Shown here in pieces: positions 61,119-64,000 of a stretch of DNA of 64,000 bases. The notes under the pieces are model-generated. The model made no database searches, was not told where the DNA came from, and saw only the letters and a program-made list of their open reading frames with translations. The position numbers and the translations under genes were made by a program. Source of the stretch: Denitratisoma oestradiolicum (GTDB lineage: Bacteria; Pseudomonadota; Gammaproteobacteria; Burkholderiales; Rhodocyclaceae); assembly GCF_902813185.1 (NCBI RefSeq), contig NZ_LR778301.1:496001-560000 (forward strand), written 5' to 3'. Every line of letters starts with the position of its first letter. The first letter of the stretch is position 1.

Positions 61119-61772
61119 TCAGCCCTCCCGAATTCCGTATTGGTTGCGATAGCGGATTACTGCGTCCAGATTGCGTTCCAGCTCCGGGTTGCCCTGGAGG
61201 TAGTCGATCAGATTGTCCAGGGTGGCCACAGGGACCACGGGCATGCCGTAGTTCTGTTCCACTTCCTGCACGGCAGAGAGCGTACCGCTGCCCCGCTCCT
61301 GTCGGTCCAGGGCGATCACCACGCCGGCGGGAATAGCCCCGGCGGCCCGGATCAATTCCACCGATTCCCGCACCGAGGTGCCGGCGGAAATCACGTCATC
61401 GGCGATCAGCACCCGGCCCGCCAGGGGCGCGCCCACCAGGGTACCGCCTTCCCCGTGGTCCTTGGCTTCTTTTCGATTGTAGGCGTAGGGTACATTGCGG
61501 CCCAGGCGCGAGAGGCTGATGGCGATGCCGGTGGCCAGGGGAATGCCCTTGTAGGCGGGGCCGAAGAGGGTGTCGAAGGGGATGCCGGAGGCAAGGATGG
61601 TCCGGGCGTAGAAATCGCACAGGCGGGCCATGGCGTCGCCGTCATTGAACAGCCCGGCATTGAAGAAATAGGGCGAGAGCCGCCCGGCCTTGGTGGTGAA
61701 TTCGCCGAAGCGCAAAACTCCTTTGGCGCAGGCGAAGGCGATGAACTCGCGGCTAAAATCCTGATTTTTCAT
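61119..61772 (-). CDS. pyrE: Orotate phosphoribosyltransferase
   Basis: A 217-residue PRTase making OMP from orotate and PRPP. The PRPP loop is [17 protein letters not shown] and the flexible loop is [17 protein letters not shown]. The start [20 protein letters not shown] and [15 protein letters not shown] are typical of the E. coli-like dimeric enzyme. The frame is open further upstream, but the ATG at 61772 fits the family length. It is divergent from xthA with only 15 bases between the start codons, so each promoter must lie in the other gene. Confidence 0.97.
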   Translation of the reverse strand: MKNQDFSREFIAFACAKGVLRFGEFTTKAGRLSPYFFNAGLFNDGDAMARLCDFYARTILASGIPFDTLFGPAYKGIPLATGIAISLSRLGRNVPYAYNRKEAKDHGEGGTLVGAPLAGRVLIADDVISAGTSVRESVELIRAAGAIPAGVVIALDRQERGSGTLSAVQEVEQNYGMPVVPVATLDNLIDYLQGNPELERNLDAVIRYRNQYGIREG

Positions 61773-61787
61773 GGTGGTCGATTCTAC

Positions 61788-62570
61788 ATGCTCCGCATCG
61801 TCTCGCTGAATCTCAACGGCATCCGTTCCGCCGCTTCCAAGGGGGTCTTCGACTGGCTGGCCGGCCTGGACGCCGATGTGGTCTGTCTCCAGGAACTCAA
61901 GGCCCAGCCGGCTGACCTGACGCCGCAAATGCAGGCGCCGGCCGGTTATCAGGGGTTGTTCCACTGTGCGGAAAAGAAGGGCTATTCCGGTGTCGGCATC
62001 TATTCCCGCCGCGATCCCGACCGCGTCATCGAAGGCATCGGCCATCCCGGGTTCGACGCCGAGGGGCGTTATATCCGCGCCGACTGGGGCAATCTGTCGG
62101 TGATATCCCTTTACCTACCTTCTGGCTCCAGTTCTCCTGAGCGCCAGGAGGCCAAGTTCCGTTTCATGGACGAGTTCTTTCCGGTACTGGCGGCCCTCGC
62201 GGCCGAGGGCCGGGAGATCGTCGTCTGCGGCGACTGGAACATCGCTCACCGGGAAATCGACCTGAAGAACTGGAAGAGCAACCAGAAGAACTCGGGATTC
62301 CTGCCCGAGGAACGAGCCTGGCTGTCCCGGGTATTTGATGAACTGGGCTGGGTGGATGTCTATCGGCGTCTCCATCCCGATGCTACCAGCGAGGCCTACA
62401 CCTGGTGGTCCAACCGGGGCCAGGCCTGGGCCAAGAACGTGGGTTGGCGCATCGACTATCAGATCGCCACCCCGGGCCTGGCGGCCAAGGCGCTGGCAGC
62501 CAGCGTGTACAAGGATCAGCGATTTTCCGATCATGCGCCCCTGATAATTGACTACCAGTGTGAATATTGA
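61788..62570 (+). CDS. xthA: Exodeoxyribonuclease III
   Basis: A 260-residue AP endonuclease/3' exonuclease. Active-site motifs are complete: [21 protein letters not shown] (metal-binding Glu), [19 protein letters not shown] (Asp/Asn), [11 protein letters not shown] and [11 protein letters not shown] (catalytic His). The ATG at 61788 gives the family-typical start [11 protein letters not shown]. It is divergent from pyrE. Confidence 0.97.
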   Translation: MLRIVSLNLNGIRSAASKGVFDWLAGLDADVVCLQELKAQPADLTPQMQAPAGYQGLFHCAEKKGYSGVGIYSRRDPDRVIEGIGHPGFDAEGRYIRADWGNLSVISLYLPSGSSSPERQEAKFRFMDEFFPVLAALAAEGREIVVCGDWNIAHREIDLKNWKSNQKNSGFLPEERAWLSRVFDELGWVDVYRRLHPDATSEAYTWWSNRGQAWAKNVGWRIDYQIATPGLAAKALAASVYKDQRFSDHAPLIIDYQCEY

Positions 62571-62640
62571 TATTGCCGGGCAACCGCAAAGTCGGTAGCC
62601 TCCCCCTGTCACATTTCATTTGCTTACTCAGGAGTTCGTC

Positions 62641-62946
62641 ATGACCGATATCGTCACCAAGGAAAAACTCGTCGCTGACTTCAAGCTTGTGGTCGCCGAC
62701 GCCGAGGAACTGCTGAAAGCCACGGCCGGTCAGGCCGGAGACAAGGTGGCCGAACTGCGGGGGCGGATCCAGGACAACCTGGCCCATGCCAAGGACAGCC
62801 TGGCCGAGGCTCAGGAAGTCGTGGTGGCCAAGGCCAAGGCCGCCGGCCGGGCCACCGATGATTATGTCCATGACAATCCCTGGCGGGCCGTTGGCATCGC
62901 CGCCGGTGTTGGCCTCTTGGTTGGTCTTCTGATCGGGCGGCGTTAA
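62641..62946 (+). CDS. DUF883 (YqjD/ElaB-type) ribosome- or membrane-associated protein
   Basis: A 101-residue protein with a helical N-terminal part (KLVADFKLVVADAEELLKAT) and one C-terminal helix, DNPWRAVGIAAGVGLLVGLL, ending in IGRR, the DUF883 signature. E. coli relatives are membrane-anchored and bind ribosomes in stationary phase. The ATG at 62641 follows CAGGAG. It heads a YqjD-YqjE-YqjK-like series of overlapping genes. Confidence 0.93.
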   Translation: MTDIVTKEKLVADFKLVVADAEELLKATAGQAGDKVAELRGRIQDNLAHAKDSLAEAQEVVVAKAKAAGRATDDYVHDNPWRAVGIAAGVGLLVGLLIGRR

Positions 62947-63330
62947 TTGTCCGCCCCATCCTCCACCGGCCTGATGGGCTCGGTTCGGCGTCTGCTGGCC
63001 CACGGTCTGGAACTGCTCCAGACTCGGGTCGAGCTGTTGGTGGTCGAGGTGGAGGAGGAGCGGAATCGTCTGCTGCACCTGCTGGCCCTGGGCCTGGCGG
63101 GCATCTGCTTTCTTGCGATCGGCCTGGCCTTCCTGGCGGCATTCCTCACCGTGTTGCTGTGGGACAGCCATCGTCTGCTGGCGCTAGGCGTCTTCAGCGG
63201 GTTGTTCCTCGCTCTGGCGGGAGGCCTGCTGTGGCTGGTGGTGAACCAGGCCGGAAGCGCCAGTCGCCCGTTTTCTGCCAGTCTGTCCGAACTGAGCCGG
63301 GACCGGGCCGCTCTGGAACCCCGTGAATGA
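62947..63330 (+). CDS. Phage-holin-family (YqjE-like) membrane protein
   Basis: A 127-residue protein: GLMGSVRRLLAHGLELLQTR and VELLVVEVEEERNRLLHLL are the family start, followed by two membrane helices. The start is TTG at 62947 directly after the previous stop; an ATG at 62974 is the alternative. The stop overlaps the next start (ATGA). Related genes accompany DUF883 genes across proteobacteria; function is unknown. Confidence 0.87.
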   Translation: MSAPSSTGLMGSVRRLLAHGLELLQTRVELLVVEVEEERNRLLHLLALGLAGICFLAIGLAFLAAFLTVLLWDSHRLLALGVFSGLFLALAGGLLWLVVNQAGSASRPFSASLSELSRDRAALEPRE

Positions 63331-63620
63331 ATGCACGGGCCATCGAGCTGGCACTGAAAAAGCAGCGTCTGCAATTGCGCAGCGCTGCCCTGCGGGGTGA
63401 GATTGCGGCGGCGGCAGCAGGGATGAAGCCGCTGTTCGCCACGGTGGATCGCATAGGTGACGGTCTGCGCTGGCTGCGCGAACATCATCAATGGGCGGTG
63501 GCCGGCCTGGTGGCCCTGTTGGCGGCCCGTCCCCGGGCTGCCCTGCGCTGGGGGCGGCGAGGCTGGTTTGTCTGGCAGGCCCTGCGGCGCCTGCGGGGCA
63601 GCGTCCAGGATATTGTATGA
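63327..63620 (+). CDS. YqjK-like small protein
   Basis: A 97-residue basic protein, with an N-terminal helix (ALKKQRLQLRSAALRGEIAA) and a short hydrophobic stretch (QWAVAGLVALLAA). By position after YqjE and by layout it matches YqjK-like proteins. Both its start and stop overlap neighbours as ATGA, so the group is translationally coupled. Function is unknown. Confidence 0.78.
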   Translation: MNARAIELALKKQRLQLRSAALRGEIAAAAAGMKPLFATVDRIGDGLRWLREHHQWAVAGLVALLAARPRAALRWGRRGWFVWQALRRLRGSVQDIV

Positions 63621-63943
63621 AACGCCTTGGCACCCGTCCTGGCCGGCGTCTGCCCCTGGGGCTGGTGGACCGGTTGCTTGCGGCCCAGCAGCGCGAGCGG
63701 CAGCAACTGCTGGTTGAGATGGGGCAGATCCGGGGCTTGATGCCCCTGCTGATGCGACGTCGCAACGGAGGGCGCTGGAGTCCGGCAGAACGGGCCGCCC
63801 TACAGGAGCAGATGCGGGCGCTGGCCCATCTTTCCCCCTACCTGGTGGTGATGGTGCTGCCCGGTTCCTTCATGGTGGTTCCCCTCCTGGCCTGGTGGCT
63901 GGACCGCCGGCGTGGTCAGCGCGGCAGCAGGCTTTACGGCTGA
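63617..63943 (+). CDS. Small LETM1-like membrane protein
   Basis: A 108-residue protein starting in an ATGA overlap. It has a basic N-terminus and a late segment, SPYLVVMVLPGSFMVVPLLA followed by WWLDRRRGQRG, which resembles the conserved PG-x-x-x-x-P membrane segment of LETM1-type proteins. One membrane helix is expected. I know of no established bacterial role; the LETM1 link is by pattern memory only. Confidence 0.65.
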   Translation: MKRLGTRPGRRLPLGLVDRLLAAQQRERQQLLVEMGQIRGLMPLLMRRRNGGRWSPAERAALQEQMRALAHLSPYLVVMVLPGSFMVVPLLAWWLDRRRGQRGSRLYG

Positions 63944-64000
63944 TCCCCGGTTTTCAATTCCAGGGGAAGGCCTGCGGCGACGAGGGTCACCCGTCGGCAG
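63934..64000 (-). CDS. Possible C-terminal end of a minus-strand gene
   Basis: Reading leftward from the right edge, an open frame ends CRRVTLVAAGLPLELKTGDQP at a TAA (63936-63934). It overlaps the end of the LETM1-like gene by ten bases. The text looks protein-like but is only about 21 codons, so no family can be named. Confidence 0.3.
   Translation of the reverse strand, partial: CRRVTLVAAGLPLELKTGDQP

Overview
The window is high-GC DNA with dense, overlapping operons. It looks like a betaproteobacterium, probably of the Rhodocyclales/Sterolibacteriaceae type. That placement rests on the housekeeping blocks (mreBCD-mrdA-rodA-rlpA, gatCAB, a pyrE/xthA divergent pair) and on cytochrome content known from iron- and metal-cycling betaproteobacteria; it is inference, because no rRNA or tRNA gene is present. 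I saw no transposase, integrase or CRISPR array.

Layout. (1) 1-8956, minus strand: a run read as sensor kinase, double-receiver regulator, triheme c7 cytochrome, ccmA, ccmB, coiled-coil porin, small phosphate-binding-like protein, chemoreceptor and the start of ccmF. (2) 9021-13875: a CHASE-only membrane sensor facing a very large CHASE/PAS/GAF/GGDEF/EAL protein. (3) 14176-19301: monoheme cytochrome, MtrA/MtoA/DmsE-type decaheme cytochrome, MtrB/PioB-type outer membrane barrel, and a chemoreceptor with its own c-type heme site. (4) 19343-22647: cytochrome b561, two triheme cytochromes, a small class I cytochrome. (5) 22745-37337: two tetraheme cytochromes, three NHL/beta-propeller proteins, a PpiC foldase, an 818-residue predicted outer membrane barrel, four triheme c7 proteins (one fused to a class I cytochrome), a helical periplasmic protein and an 11-heme cytochrome. 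(6) 37337-43001: ResB and CcsA (System II haem ligation), a tandem-repeat array, a haem-copper-oxidase-like protein fused to TPRs, and ccmCDE (System I). (7) 43026-49640: TMTC-like membrane TPR protein, mgtE, mtgA, dmeF, an OprB-like porin. (8) 49849-57005, minus strand: rlpA, rodA, mrdA, mreD, mreC, mreB, with two further repeat arrays. (9) 57111-63943: gatCAB, pyrE, xthA and small envelope-stress-type membrane proteins.

How it fits together. I count 54 CXXCH haem sites in 14 proteins (13 secreted cytochromes and one chemoreceptor), nearly all between 14 and 37 kb. The best reading is an extracellular electron transfer island with two outer membrane conduits. The first is a decaheme/MtrB module of the type used for Fe(II) oxidation or metal reduction. 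The second is a less familiar module of barrel, tetraheme cytochromes, foldase, propellers and c7 cytochromes. The tetrahemes resemble subunits of cytochrome nanowires (OmcE-like), which is a hypothesis. Maturation genes of both System I and System II surround the cytochromes, and the ccm genes are broken into three separated pieces around the island.

The most unusual structural observation is a set of three unrelated GC-rich tandem arrays with periods of 111, 126 and 66 bp. All periods are multiples of three. Each array lies between translationally coupled genes and stays open as a reading frame that begins on the upstream stop codon and ends at, beside or inside the downstream gene.
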